Below, piece after piece: positions 1-9,329 of a DNA stretch of 64,000 nucleotides (positions within the stretch are counted from its first letter, which is position 1; every line of letters starts with the position of its first letter). Made by a program: the position numbers and the translations under genes. This DNA comes from Trinickia sp966421005. GTDB lineage: Bacteria; Pseudomonadota; Gammaproteobacteria; Burkholderiales; Burkholderiaceae. The notes below the pieces were generated by a model, which saw only the letters and a program-made list of their open reading frames with translations, was not told the origin of the DNA and made no database searches. Location of the stretch: contig CBJLAJ010000011.1 of the NCBI GenBank assembly GCA_966421005.1, forward strand, positions 1-64,000. The letters run 5' to 3'.

Positions 1-53
1 CACTCGACCTACGGATTAAGAGTCCGCTGCTCTACCAACTGAGCTAACGCCCC
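1..53 (-). tRNA. tRNA-Lys (anticodon CTT), 3' part cut off by window edge
   Basis: Read on the minus strand, the gene starts at 53 with acceptor strand GGGGCGT, then TA, a D-arm with GCTC/GAGC, and an anticodon arm CGGA-CTCTTAA-TCCG. The seven-base loop puts CTT at positions 34-36, which decodes AAG lysine. The variable region begins at the window edge, so the T-arm and acceptor 3' strand are not visible. A promoter sits just upstream. Confidence 0.9.
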
Positions 54-65
54 AAGAGATCATCA

Positions 66-94
66 ATTATGCAGGACTTTTTTTTGCTTGGCTA
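66..94 (-). promoter_or_regulatory. Probable sigma-70 promoter of tRNA-Lys
   Basis: On the minus strand TAGCCA (94-89) and CATAAT (71-66) are separated by 17 bases. This would start transcription about 6 bases before the mature tRNA 5' end at 53. The -35 matches 4 of 6 consensus bases, the -10 matches 5 of 6. The rest of the 54-304 gap holds no gene that I can see. Confidence 0.5.
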
Positions 95-304
95 GTCCCT
101 GGTGCTGTTTCCCTAAAAAATCTGCAGCCAGCCGCCGATACAGCGACGCCGCCGCGCGGTCCAGCCGTCTTTCCGAGGCCTTCTTCTTTGATCCAACGTA
201 CGGGCCGCCGGTATGATTGCGCCCTCGCTGCGCGCATCCAATCGCCCGCGGCCGGCCCGGCAACCTCCCCAAACCCGCCAAACCAAAGAAAAAAATCGCC
301 CAAC

Positions 305-1168
305 ATGTTCGATCAAGTCGTCTTCGCCGGCGGCGGTAACCGTTGCTGGTGGCAGGCCGGTTTCTGGGAAGTGGTGCAACCCGAACTCGCGCTGAAGCCC
401 CGCATCATCGCCGGTATTTCTGCCGGCGCCGCCACGGCCTGCATGCTCTATACGCGCGACTCCCAATGGGTCATGCGCTATTACGACGAGGCCCTGCGCG
501 GCAACACCAAAAACGCCTACTGGGGCAACCTCTGGCGCCGCGGCGCATCGGTATTCCCGCACTATCGGATCTACCGCCAGGCCCTGCTCGACATCTACGG
601 CGAATCGTTCGCCCAGCTGGCCAACGCTCCCGAAATCCGCATCGGCGTGTCGCATGTGCCGCGCTGGCTCGGCGCCCACGTCTCGGTCGCGGCCGGTCTC
701 ATCGCCTACAACATCGAAAAACATCTGCGCAAGACATTGCATCCGACGCTGGGCCGTACCCTGGGTTTCCGGCCGGAATACGTCCGCGCGCAGGACTGCA
801 CGAGCGTCGATGCGCTCGCGGACTTGATTCTGCAATCGTCCTGCACGCCACCCTTCACACCGGTTTTGCGCCGCGACGGCAAACCGGTGCTCGACGGCGG
901 GATGGTCGACAACGTGCCCGTCGGGGCGCTCGATGCCTCGCCGGGGTGTGTGCTCGTCATGGTGACGCGCCGCTATCCACGTCCGCAGACGTTCGTCGTT
1001 GCACACGGCGAACAGCAGCGCCTTTATGTGCAGCCTTCGCGCAAAGTACCGATCTCGAGCTGGGATTACACGCAGCCCGCGCTGATGCGTCCTGCCTACG
1101 ACCTCGGTCGGCAGGATGGCGAGGCATTCTTGCGTCGCTTGCCGCAGCTCGACAACGTAGCGGCATAA
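305..1168 (+). CDS. Patatin-like phospholipase family protein
   Basis: A 287-residue protein of the patatin/RssA-like acyl hydrolase family, which cleaves ester bonds of lipids with a Ser-Asp dyad. Visible are the glycine-rich oxyanion loop AGGGNRCWWQAG near the N-terminus (about residues 8-19), the nucleophile elbow GISAGA (serine near residue 41) and the DGGMVDN motif carrying the catalytic Asp (about residues 198-204). There is no signal peptide or membrane segment, so it is probably cytoplasmic. I chose the ATG at 305 (MFDQVVF) because the oxyanion loop follows at the usual distance; an in-frame ATG at 188 would add 39 residues of low-complexity, non-conserved sequence. It converges with the dehydrogenase gene ending at 1246. 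The physiological substrate cannot be told from sequence. Confidence 0.85.
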   Translation: MFDQVVFAGGGNRCWWQAGFWEVVQPELALKPRIIAGISAGAATACMLYTRDSQWVMRYYDEALRGNTKNAYWGNLWRRGASVFPHYRIYRQALLDIYGESFAQLANAPEIRIGVSHVPRWLGAHVSVAAGLIAYNIEKHLRKTLHPTLGRTLGFRPEYVRAQDCTSVDALADLILQSSCTPPFTPVLRRDGKPVLDGGMVDNVPVGALDASPGCVLVMVTRRYPRPQTFVVAHGEQQRLYVQPSRKVPISSWDYTQPALMRPAYDLGRQDGEAFLRRLPQLDNVAA

Positions 1169-1245
1169 GCCAATGTCGAAGCGCAAAAAACAATAACGCG
1201 CATGCGGTGCAAGCCACGCGCATGCGCAACGCCGCTCAACGCCGC

Positions 1246-2259
1246 TCAACGCCGCTTCACACTCGACAGTGCCTCCGGATTGACGACACTCGAAGTATCG
1301 CCCTCATCGAACGCGAGGATGTTCTTGAAGGCGCCACTGAAATACAGCTCGTAGCTCTCGCGCTCGACATACCCGATATGCGGCGTGCAGATCACGTTCT
1401 CCATGCGCAGCAGCCCATAGCCTTGCAGGATCGGCTCGCTCTCGTAGACATCGACGGCGACCATTCCGGGCCGGTTATGCGACAGCGCATTGACGAGCGC
1501 GTTTTCCTCGAGCAGCTCCGCGCGGCTCGTGTTGACGAAAAGCGCAGTGGGCTTCATGCGCATCAGATCGGCCTGTTTGACGATACCGCGCGTGTCGTCA
1601 TGGAGTCGCAAGTGGATCGAGAGCACGTCGCTTTGCTCGAAGAAGGCTTCGCGGCTTTCGGCCGCTTCATAGCCGTCGGCCTTCGCGGCTTCGAGCGAGT
1701 GCTCGCGCCCCCAAATCAAAACGCGCATGCCGAACGCCCTGCCATACCCGGCCAACAGGCGGCCGACCTTGCCGTAGCCCCAGATGCCGAGCGTATGCCC
1801 GTGCAGCAACTGGCCGAGGCCGAAGTTCGGCGGCAGCGCGGATGTTTTCAATCCTGATTGCTGCCAGGCGCCCTGCTTCAAGTTGGCGACGTACTGCGGA
1901 ATGCGCCGCTGCGCGGCCATGATGAGCGCCCACGTCAGCTCGGCCGGTGCGGTGGGCGAGCCGACGCCCTCCAGCACCGCAATGCCGCGCTCGGTACAGG
2001 CATCGAGATCGATATGGCTCGACACCTTGCCCGTTTGGCTGATCATCCGCAGATGCGGGCACTTGTCGAGCAGTTGCGAGGTCACACGCGTACGCTCGCG
2101 AATCAGCACGAGCGCGTCGACTTCCGCCAGACGGCTTGCCAGCTGCCCCAGGCCGCGAACGGTGTTGTTGAACACCTTCACCTCATGATTGGCAAGCATT
2201 TGAAAGCAATCGAGTTTACGAACTGCATCCTGGTAGTCGTCGAGTATGGCAATTTTCAT
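1246..2259 (-). CDS. D-2-hydroxyacid dehydrogenase family protein
   Basis: A 337-residue NAD(P)-dependent oxidoreductase of the D-isomer-specific 2-hydroxyacid dehydrogenase family (phosphoglycerate dehydrogenase / glyoxylate reductase fold). The N-terminal part forms the substrate-binding domain; a Rossmann segment with GYGKVGRLLAGYG lies near residues 161-173; the catalytic Arg is in NTSRAEL and the catalytic His in TPHIGY. Length is normal for a family member without the ACT domain of SerA. It stands alone on the minus strand between patatin and pckG, so the neighbours give no pathway clue. The exact substrate (glyoxylate, hydroxypyruvate or other 2-keto acids) is unknown. Confidence 0.88.
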   Translation of the reverse strand: MKIAILDDYQDAVRKLDCFQMLANHEVKVFNNTVRGLGQLASRLAEVDALVLIRERTRVTSQLLDKCPHLRMISQTGKVSSHIDLDACTERGIAVLEGVGSPTAPAELTWALIMAAQRRIPQYVANLKQGAWQQSGLKTSALPPNFGLGQLLHGHTLGIWGYGKVGRLLAGYGRAFGMRVLIWGREHSLEAAKADGYEAAESREAFFEQSDVLSIHLRLHDDTRGIVKQADLMRMKPTALFVNTSRAELLEENALVNALSHNRPGMVAVDVYESEPILQGYGLLRMENVICTPHIGYVERESYELYFSGAFKNILAFDEGDTSSVVNPEALSSVKRR

Positions 2260-2571
2260 AGGGCAAGTTTGGTTTTGCAGCGCACGATGAACGCAATAGA
2301 CGCGGTGATATGCTTCCCGGTTCCACCTGTCACGAAATAGGAGCTGGCATGCGCTATGCGAGGCTTTGGGTCACCATGCTCCCTGGCTCCATCGGTAGAC
2401 AGACCCGCTCCTTTTTAGCAGCTTGCCGCGGCGACGCGCAAGCCGCGAAGCTCCTGACGCGCCGTTTCTTCTGTGCCCGCGCGGCATAGATGCGCCGCAC
2501 ATGCCTCTCGCATGCAGCGTCAGCGAGCCCCGACCGTTTCCCTTCCACGACCATAAAACGGAGACAGCTCG

Positions 2572-4434
2572 ATGAATCAATCATCCGCCTCGGCGGGCGC
2601 GCCCACCATCGATGCGCCAGCATTCGTCAGACATCGCAAGTTGCTCGAGTGGGTCGAGCGCGTCGCGGCATTGACGAAGCCCGAGCGCATCGTCTGGTGT
2701 GACGGCTCACAAGAAGAGTATGACCGCCTTTGCAACGATATGGTCCAGGCGGGCACGCTCAAACGACTGAATCCCGCCAAGCGACCCAATTCCTACCTCG
2801 CATGCTCGGCGCCCTCGGACGTCGCGCGCGTCGAAGATCGCACCTTTATCTGCTCGAAGCGCCGCGAGGACGCGGGGCCGACCAACAACTGGGTCGATCC
2901 GCAAGAAATGCGCGCGACGCTCGACGGGCTCTTCGATGGTGCGATGCGCGGACGAACGATGTACGTCGTACCGTTTTCGATGGGGCCGCTGGGCTCGCCC
3001 ATTGCCCACATCGGCATCGAGCTGACGGATAGTCCCTATGTCGTAGTCAACATGAGAATCATGACGCGCATGGGGCGGCAGGTCTACGAAGTACTCGGCA
3101 CGGACGGCAGCTTCGTGCCTTGCGTGCATTCGGTCGGCGCACCGCTCGCCGAGGGCAGCACCGACGTGCCGTGGCCTTGCAACGACACCAAGTACATCGT
3201 GCATTTCCCGGAAGCGCGCGAAATCTGGAGCTTCGGCTCGGGCTATGGCGGCAATGCGCTGCTGGGCAAGAAATGCTTCGCGCTGCGCATCGCATCGACG
3301 ATGGGCCGCACGGAAGGCTGGCTTGCCGAACATATGCTGATTCTCACGGTCACCTCGCCCGAGGGACGCAAGTATCGCGTGGCGGCCGCGTTTCCGTCGG
3401 CCTGCGGCAAGACGAACTTCGCGATGCTGATTCCCCCGGCTGGCATGAGCGGCTGGTCGATCTCGACGATCGGCGACGATATCGCCTGGATCAAGCCCGG
3501 CAAGGATGGACGCCTGTACGCGATCAATCCGGAGGCGGGCTACTTCGGTGTCGCGCCAGGCACGAGCGAGAAAACGAATTACAACGCCATGGCGACGTTA
3601 AAGGGCAACGTCATCTTCACGAACGTGGCGCTGACCGACGATGGCGACGTCTGGTGGGAGGGCATGACCGATACGCCACCCGCCCATCTGATCGACTGGC
3701 AAGGGCAGGATTGGACGCCCGCGATCGCCAAGGAGACGGGCCGCAAGGCGGCTCATCCGAACGCGCGCTTCACGGCACCGGCAGCGCAATGCCCCTCCAT
3801 CGATCCCGATTGGGAGAACCCGTCGGGGGTGCCGCTCGATGCTTTCATTTTCGGTGGGCGGCGTTCGAGCACCGTGCCGCTCGTGACCGAAGCACGCAAC
3901 TGGGTCGAGGGCGTCTATATGGCGGCGACGATGGGCTCGGAAACGACGGCCGCGGCGGCAGGGCAGCAAGGCGTGGTACGGCGCGACCCGTTCGCGATGC
4001 TGCCGTTTTGCGGCTACAACATGGCCGACTACTTCGGCCACTGGCTCAGCGTGGGCGAACGCATCGAGTCGCTCGGCGGCAAGGTGCCGAAAATCTTCTG
4101 CGTCAACTGGTTCCGCAAAGGACCGGACGGCAAGTTCGTCTGGCCGGGCTTCGGCGAGAACATGCGTGTGCTGCGCTGGATGATCGGCCGCATCGAAGGC
4201 CGCGCCGAAGGCGTGGATCACGCCTTCGGCATCTCGCCGCGCTACGAGGATATCGACTGGACCAACCTCGGTTTTACGCGCGAACAATTCGAGCAGGTGA
4301 TTTCGGTCGACGATGCAGCCTGGCGTGACGAACTCGCGTTGCATGCGGAGCTCTTCGACAAACTCCATCACGGTCTGCCCGATGCGCTGACGCGCGCCAA
4401 GGCGGGCATCGAAAGTCGGCTCGCGGCCCGCTGA
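2572..4434 (+). CDS. pckG: Phosphoenolpyruvate carboxykinase (GTP)
   Basis: A 620-residue cytosolic enzyme that converts oxaloacetate and GTP to PEP, GDP and CO2, the first committed step of gluconeogenesis. The P-loop-type kinase motif with the reactive Cys, PSACGKTNFAML, lies at about residues 278-289. The GTP-form signature ENPSGVPLDAFIFGGRR and NWFRKGPDGKFVWPGFGEN are also present, which separates it from the ATP-dependent PckA family. Length is normal. The start ATG is preceded by a GGAGA ribosome binding site. It is monocistronic, followed by a hairpin terminator about 120 bases after the stop. Confidence 0.97.
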   Translation: MNQSSASAGAPTIDAPAFVRHRKLLEWVERVAALTKPERIVWCDGSQEEYDRLCNDMVQAGTLKRLNPAKRPNSYLACSAPSDVARVEDRTFICSKRREDAGPTNNWVDPQEMRATLDGLFDGAMRGRTMYVVPFSMGPLGSPIAHIGIELTDSPYVVVNMRIMTRMGRQVYEVLGTDGSFVPCVHSVGAPLAEGSTDVPWPCNDTKYIVHFPEAREIWSFGSGYGGNALLGKKCFALRIASTMGRTEGWLAEHMLILTVTSPEGRKYRVAAAFPSACGKTNFAMLIPPAGMSGWSISTIGDDIAWIKPGKDGRLYAINPEAGYFGVAPGTSEKTNYNAMATLKGNVIFTNVALTDDGDVWWEGMTDTPPAHLIDWQGQDWTPAIAKETGRKAAHPNARFTAPAAQCPSIDPDWENPSGVPLDAFIFGGRRSSTVPLVTEARNWVEGVYMAATMGSETTAAAAGQQGVVRRDPFAMLPFCGYNMADYFGHWLSVGERIESLGGKVPKIFCVNWFRKGPDGKFVWPGFGENMRVLRWMIGRIEGRAEGVDHAFGISPRYEDIDWTNLGFTREQFEQVISVDDAAWRDELALHAELFDKLHHGLPDALTRAKAGIESRLAAR

Positions 4435-4554
4435 CGATCTCTTTCGGCGGCGCGCGACGAGTCCATTCCCGCGCCGCCGGCTCTGCCGTCTCCCCTCGCT
4501 CAGCCTTTCCGTCCCTTTATTAGTGCACCTCGCCGGTGCTCGCTCGTAGTAAAC

Positions 4555-4576
4555 CGCCGCCTTGCGGCGATTTTTT
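4555..4576 (+). terminator. Rho-independent terminator after pckG
   Basis: CGCCGC (4555-4560), loop CTT, GCGGCG (4564-4569), then A and six Ts. This is a compact GC hairpin with a T-run. The remaining 4435-4749 gap shows no coding potential; it holds this terminator and the upstream region of the LysR gene. Confidence 0.8.
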
Positions 4577-4749
4577 ACGCGTTGGCGCACGCTGGACGTT
4601 GCCCTTTCCCCGTTAAGGTGATCCGTCGCGATTTTAATTTCCGAAAATCGCCGATGCGAAGCAACTCTGCGCTCTTTTCGCAGTCGTAGGACAATTACGA
4701 ATTGGCTCGGGAATTTTTTTCTGGGTAATCACAGCGGCAGGAGTCGTCA

Positions 4750-5844
4750 ATGGATCATTTGCAGTCGATGCGTGTGTTCGTGAAAGTGGCGGATCTCGGC
4801 AGTTTTGCTCGTGCGGCCGGCGCGATGGACATCTCGAACGCCGTTGCCACGCGACATGTCGCCGACCTGGAAGCCCGGCTCGGCACGCGCTTGCTCAACC
4901 GCACCACGCGCAGCCTCTCGTTGACCGAATCTGGCCAGGTCTATCTGGAACGCGCGAGGCAAATCCTCGACGAACTCGAAGACGTCGAGCAGATGGTGGT
5001 CGCGCGCAATCACGAGCCGGTCGGCACGCTGCGCATCGTGGCGCCCGTCGTTTTCGGTCTGCACAATCTCGCGCCGGTGCTTCAGACGTATGTCGAACGC
5101 TATCCCAAAGTCTTGCCGGACCTGACGCTCGTCGATCGGGGCGTCGATCTCGTCGAAGAGGGGTTCGACGTCGGCATCGTCATCGCCCAGAAAATGCGCA
5201 GCGCAAGCATCGTCACGCGCCGCCTGACCACGGGCTGCATGATCGTCTGCGCCACGCCCGCGTACCTCGAAAAGCACGGGACGCCGACACGGCCGGAGCA
5301 ATTGGTCGATCACGCCTGCCTGAGTCTGCCTTCCGAATATTGGGGCGATGAACGTGTATTCACGGGCCCCGAGGGTGAGGTCCGCGTGCGGCCGTCGAAC
5401 GTGATCGTGGCGAACAACACCGAGATGCTTCGCCAATTCGCGCTGCTCGGCATGGGCATCGCGATTCTGCCAAGCTATCTGATCGGTAGCGACGCCACGC
5501 GCGGCAATCTGGTGCGGGTGCTGTCGGATTATCGGCTGCCGCAGGTCGAAGTGAACATCGGCTATCCGAGCCGACGCCATTTGCCGGCCAAGGTGCGGAC
5601 CTTCATCGACCATCTCGTCGAGCACTTCAGCCAGACGCCCAACGGCACTCTGGGAGAGCTTTGGCTCAAGGATGGCAAGGCGTTGCCCGTTGCGGCTCCG
5701 CTTCAGGCTGCCGCGGAAGAACGCGAAACGCCGCAGCCGCTCGAGGATGAGGAAAAGCGGTACGCCGGTGCTCGCCACGACGGCGCGCTCTCGAAAGTGC
5801 CCAGAGCAGGCCGTTCGCGCATGAGTACCCCGACGCCGCTCTAA
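4750..5844 (+). CDS. LysR-family transcriptional regulator
   Basis: A 364-residue DNA-binding regulator. The N-terminal winged helix-turn-helix (about residues 1-60) has the classical LysR pattern (VFVKVADLGSFARAA, then VSRHV-like VATRHVADLEARLGTRLLNRTTR, then LTESGQVYLERA). The effector domain (about 90-300) follows the CrgA/AaeR-like arrangement (GTLRIVAP, GMGIAILPSYL). An AGGAG site lies just before the ATG. Family members are about 300 residues; this one carries about 55 extra C-terminal residues rich in Glu, Ala and Arg with no recognised domain. No divergent target gene is adjacent, so the regulon is unknown. It converges with topB. Confidence 0.9.
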   Translation: MDHLQSMRVFVKVADLGSFARAAGAMDISNAVATRHVADLEARLGTRLLNRTTRSLSLTESGQVYLERARQILDELEDVEQMVVARNHEPVGTLRIVAPVVFGLHNLAPVLQTYVERYPKVLPDLTLVDRGVDLVEEGFDVGIVIAQKMRSASIVTRRLTTGCMIVCATPAYLEKHGTPTRPEQLVDHACLSLPSEYWGDERVFTGPEGEVRVRPSNVIVANNTEMLRQFALLGMGIAILPSYLIGSDATRGNLVRVLSDYRLPQVEVNIGYPSRRHLPAKVRTFIDHLVEHFSQTPNGTLGELWLKDGKALPVAAPLQAAAEERETPQPLEDEEKRYAGARHDGALSKVPRAGRSRMSTPTPL

Positions 5845-5935
5845 CGGCGATGGCCGCCACGCAGGGGAGCACCAGCCGTCGAGCAGTGTGGTGTTCGGTC
5901 AGGGCGGCTGCCAACGCAGTCGCTCCGACCGACAT

Positions 5936-5967
5936 CTGAAACGCTGAAACGCTGAAACGCTGAAACG
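5936..5967. repeat. Tandem repeat, four copies of an 8-bp unit
   Basis: The unit CTGAAACG is repeated four times without mismatch in the 160-base gap between the convergent lysR and topB genes. It may be a slippage-prone simple repeat; no function is evident. Confidence 0.9.
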
Positions 5968-6004
5968 CCAGTCCCTGACCGCCGGCCTCGTCAGGCTCGC
6001 GCGC

Positions 6005-8677
6005 TCAAGCGCCGACTTTCCTTGCCGCCGCCTTCTTGGCCGGCGCCTTTGCTGCCGGCTTGGCGGTTGTTTTTGTGGCCGCCTTGCCTGCTGTCTTGGT
6101 CGCCGTCTTGCGAGCCGTCGCCACTGTCGTTTCAACGTCATCCGCGGCCGACCCATCGGTCGATGACGCTTCGGCGCGGGCGCTCGATTTGGCCGCGGTC
6201 TTGGCCGAGGGCTCCTTCGGCTCCTTCTTCTCGAACTCGAAGCCGATCTTGCCGTCGCTCTGCTTGACGAGGTAAGCCTTGAAATTGCGCCCGGTGCGCG
6301 ACGACTTGAAGCCGGTCAGCAAATCGGTGCGGCCCGCTTCGAGCAACTTCGCCATCTGCTCGCGCGCGATTTCCTGCTGCAAGATGACCTTGCCCGAGCG
6401 GAAGTCGCAAGTTTTAGGAAGCGCAACAGAGTTCTCGCAAACATAGCTCATGCCGTGCTCGAAGACGCGCGCATGGCACTTCGGACATGCGCCGACGGGT
6501 TCCTGCTCGGAGAAATCCGGCGCCTCGCCGTCTTCACCGCCCTGGTCCTGACCGAAATCGAACTCGAGCTTGTAGTTCTTGATTTCGTCATCGAACGTGA
6601 GCTTCAGGATGGCGGAAAAAGGCCGTCCCATCTTGCTGCGAAAGCCCGAAAGCGGTCCGATCTCCTTCTTGGCGAGCAGCGTTTCGACCTCGTCGATTTC
6701 GAACTGGCGGCTGCCCGGAATCTTCGAAATCGAGAACTCGCATTGCGTGCAAGCGAACCGCCGGTAATTCTCTTTGACTTGCCCGCCGCAGTTCGGACAG
6801 GGCGTCGTCAACGTCGCGTAATCGCCCGGGATCGTATCGGAATCGTATTCCTTCGCGCGTTTGACGATCGTTTGCGTCATGCGCGCGATTTCCTGCATGA
6901 AGGCATCGCGCGCAAGGTTGCCCCGCTCCATCTGCGCCAGCTTGTGCTCCCACTCGCCGGTGAGCTCGGGCGCGGTCAGCTCTTTCACGCCCAGGCCGCG
7001 CAGCAATGTCATGAGCTGGAACGCCTTCGCGGTGGGAATGAGCTCCCGCCCTTCGCGCACGAGATACTTTTCGCCGAGCAACCCTTCGATGATGGCCGCG
7101 CGCGTGGCCGGTGTGCCCAGCCCCTTGGCGGCCATTGCTTCGCGCAACTCGTCGTCTTCCACGAGCTTGCCGGCACCTTCCATGGCCGACAGCAACGTCG
7201 CTTCGTTATAGCGTGCAGGCGGCTTGGTGGTGAGTTCGTGGGCGGCGATCTTGTCGGTCTTGACCTTTTCGTCTTTTTGCACCGGTACGAGGTTGGCTTC
7301 CTCGCCGCCCGTCTCGCGCCCATAGACCTGGAGCCAGCCGGGCTCGACGAGCACCTTGCCTTCGGTCTTGAAGTGGTGGCCCACCACTTCGGTGATCCGC
7401 GTCGTCACGCGATATTCGGCTGCCGGAAAGAACACGGCGAGAAAGCGCTTGACGACGAGATCGTAGAGCTTTTGCTCGGGCTCGGAGAGCGCCTTCGGTG
7501 CCTGCAGCGTCGGGATGATGGCGAAGTGATCGCTGATCTTCGAATTGTCGAAGATCCGTTTGTTGGGCTTGACCCAGCTCTTGTCGAGTACCTGCTTCGC
7601 AAACGGCAGATAGTTGTTGCTTTCCTTCAGCATCTCGAGCGTGCTTTTGACGGTGCCGATATAGTCTTCCGGCAGCGCGCGCGCATCGGTTCGCGGGTAA
7701 GTGAGCACCTTGTGCTTTTCATACAGCGCTTGTGCGAGCCCGAGCGTGTTCTTCGCGGAAAAGCCGAAGCGCCCGTTCGCCTCGCGCTGCAAGCTCGTCA
7801 GATCGAACAACAGCGGCGAGAGCTGCGTCGAAGGTTTCGATTCCTCGCTGACGATGCCGATCTGATCGCGGCATGCGGCCACCACTGTCTCGGCGGCGGC
7901 CAGGCTCCACAGCCGGGAATCGCGTTTCTCCGGGTCGAACTCGTCGCGCTTGAACTTCGTATCGAACCAGCGCCCTTCGTAAAAGCCGCCCGCGCAAACG
8001 AATTCGGCACGCACTTCCCAGTAATCGCGCGGCACGAAGCGTCGGATTTTCTCCTCGCGCTCGACGACGATCGACAGCGTTGGCGTCTGCACGCGCCCGA
8101 CGGTGGTCAGGAAAAAGCCGCCGCCCTTGCTGTTGAAGGCCGTCATCGCGCGCGTGCCATTGATGCCGACGAGCCAATCAGCCTCGGAACGGCATCGGGC
8201 CGCATCCGCCAGCGGTTGCATCTCGCCATCGCTGCGCAAGTGTGCGAAGCCATCGCGGATTGCGGCGGGCGTCATCGATTGCAGCCACAACCGCTGAACC
8301 GGCTGTTTGGCTTTCGCATGCTGAACGATCAGCCGGAAGATCAGCTCGCCTTCGCGCCCCGCGTCGCACGCGTTGATGAGGCGGTCGATATCCTTGCGCT
8401 TGATCAATCGGGTCAGTACCTTGAGCCGCGATTCGCTCTTGGCGATCGGATTGAGGTCGAAGTGCGGCGGAATGACCGGCAGGTGGGCAAAACTCCATTT
8501 GCCCCGCTTGACCTCATATTCTTCCGGCGCTGCGATCTCGAGCAGATGGCCGACGGCCGACGAGAGGACGTACTCGTCGCTTTCGTAGTACTCGTCATGT
8601 TTGGTGAAGCCGCCGAGTGCTCGCGCGATATCGTTCGCGACCGAGGGCTTCTCCGCAATGATCAGTGCTTTGGACAT
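6005..8677 (-). CDS. topB: DNA topoisomerase III
   Basis: An 890-residue type IA topoisomerase, which breaks and rejoins single DNA strands and resolves late replication and recombination intermediates. The Toprim domain opens with LIIAEKPSVA and contains the acidic motif NACDAGREGELI (residues 102-113). The active-site tyrosine is Y327 in LTYPRTDAR. Two Cys-rich zinc-finger-like modules follow near residues 645-680 and 755-790 (CPNCGGQV; CPKCHARVFEHG). The last 70 or so residues are an Ala/Lys/Thr-rich tail resembling histone-H1-like repeats. E. coli TopB is about 650 residues; the extra length here is the zinc modules and the basic tail. The gap of 208 bases to the thioredoxin gene upstream is ordinary. 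Confidence 0.96.
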   Translation of the reverse strand: MSKALIIAEKPSVANDIARALGGFTKHDEYYESDEYVLSSAVGHLLEIAAPEEYEVKRGKWSFAHLPVIPPHFDLNPIAKSESRLKVLTRLIKRKDIDRLINACDAGREGELIFRLIVQHAKAKQPVQRLWLQSMTPAAIRDGFAHLRSDGEMQPLADAARCRSEADWLVGINGTRAMTAFNSKGGGFFLTTVGRVQTPTLSIVVEREEKIRRFVPRDYWEVRAEFVCAGGFYEGRWFDTKFKRDEFDPEKRDSRLWSLAAAETVVAACRDQIGIVSEESKPSTQLSPLLFDLTSLQREANGRFGFSAKNTLGLAQALYEKHKVLTYPRTDARALPEDYIGTVKSTLEMLKESNNYLPFAKQVLDKSWVKPNKRIFDNSKISDHFAIIPTLQAPKALSEPEQKLYDLVVKRFLAVFFPAAEYRVTTRITEVVGHHFKTEGKVLVEPGWLQVYGRETGGEEANLVPVQKDEKVKTDKIAAHELTTKPPARYNEATLLSAMEGAGKLVEDDELREAMAAKGLGTPATRAAIIEGLLGEKYLVREGRELIPTAKAFQLMTLLRGLGVKELTAPELTGEWEHKLAQMERGNLARDAFMQEIARMTQTIVKRAKEYDSDTIPGDYATLTTPCPNCGGQVKENYRRFACTQCEFSISKIPGSRQFEIDEVETLLAKKEIGPLSGFRSKMGRPFSAILKLTFDDEIKNYKLEFDFGQDQGGEDGEAPDFSEQEPVGACPKCHARVFEHGMSYVCENSVALPKTCDFRSGKVILQQEIAREQMAKLLEAGRTDLLTGFKSSRTGRNFKAYLVKQSDGKIGFEFEKKEPKEPSAKTAAKSSARAEASSTDGSAADDVETTVATARKTATKTAGKAATKTTAKPAAKAPAKKAAARKVGA

Positions 8678-8885
8678 GACAGGATGTAATGGTGTCCGGG
8701 GTCAATCCCCGTATAGTGGTTCCTTTAACGACCGCTTTATAGCACACGGCGCGCTCAGGGCGCCCGACGATTGGAAAACGCCTGTGTTTTCAAGCGGGTT
8801 TTTCCAAAGTCTGCACAAACGCGGGAGACAAGCATCGCACGTGCCGAATGACGCGTGGAGCCTGGAGCACCGATAGGAAAAAGGG

Positions 8886-9263
8886 TCAGGCTGCGGTGAG
8901 CGCGGGCCTCAGCTTCGGCGCCCCAACCGCCGGCGGCAACGCCGTGAGATCGGAGAGCAGGCGCTCGGCGATCGAAATATGCGGCAGTACGGTGCCGAAA
9001 AAGCGCGTCGTGATGCCGTCTTCGATCAGCAGAGTCGGGAAGTTTTCGACGTCGAGGTCGTCGAAGCGATCCGCGTGCGTTTCGATGTCGATCCAGGCGA
9101 AGCAGACTTCGGGGTGAGCATCGGCAAGCCGATCGAATTCGGCGCGGTAGTCGCGGCACGTGCCGCACCACTGTGCGCAAAGGCAGGCAACGAGGAGCGT
9201 GTTGCTGTCGGTGACGCGCTCGGCGATCCGGTCGGAGTCGGTATCGAGATTCAGCGCGGGCAT
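8886..9263 (-). CDS. Thioredoxin-fold protein with CGTC active site
   Basis: A 125-residue cytoplasmic thioredoxin-family protein, probably a thiol-disulfide oxidoreductase. The redox motif is AQWCGTCRDY (about residues 31-40), Trp-Cys-Gly-Thr-Cys instead of the WCGPC of thioredoxin 1. The cis-Pro is in ENFPTLLI. No signal peptide is present. I chose ATG 9263 because AGGAAG lies a few bases upstream; an in-frame TTG at 9287 would add 8 residues. It lies head-to-tail between dprA and topB. Conservation of the motif makes catalytic activity likely, but the partner is unknown. Confidence 0.85.
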   Translation of the reverse strand: MPALNLDTDSDRIAERVTDSNTLLVACLCAQWCGTCRDYRAEFDRLADAHPEVCFAWIDIETHADRFDDLDVENFPTLLIEDGITTRFFGTVLPHISIAERLLSDLTALPPAVGAPKLRPALTAA

Positions 9264-9329
9264 GCTGGGTCTTCCTGTGTCGGACAATGTTCGTTTCGAG
9301 CGAATGTAGCACGGCAGACGCGGCAGGAC

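Noticed and set aside
5936..5967. Possible CRISPR-like repeat
   Set aside because: The 8-bp units are directly abutting with no spacers.
6455..8689. 744-codon open frame on plus, antisense to topB
   Set aside because: It is a mirror frame of topB, common in GC-rich coding DNA. It lacks any family motif and topB is unambiguous.
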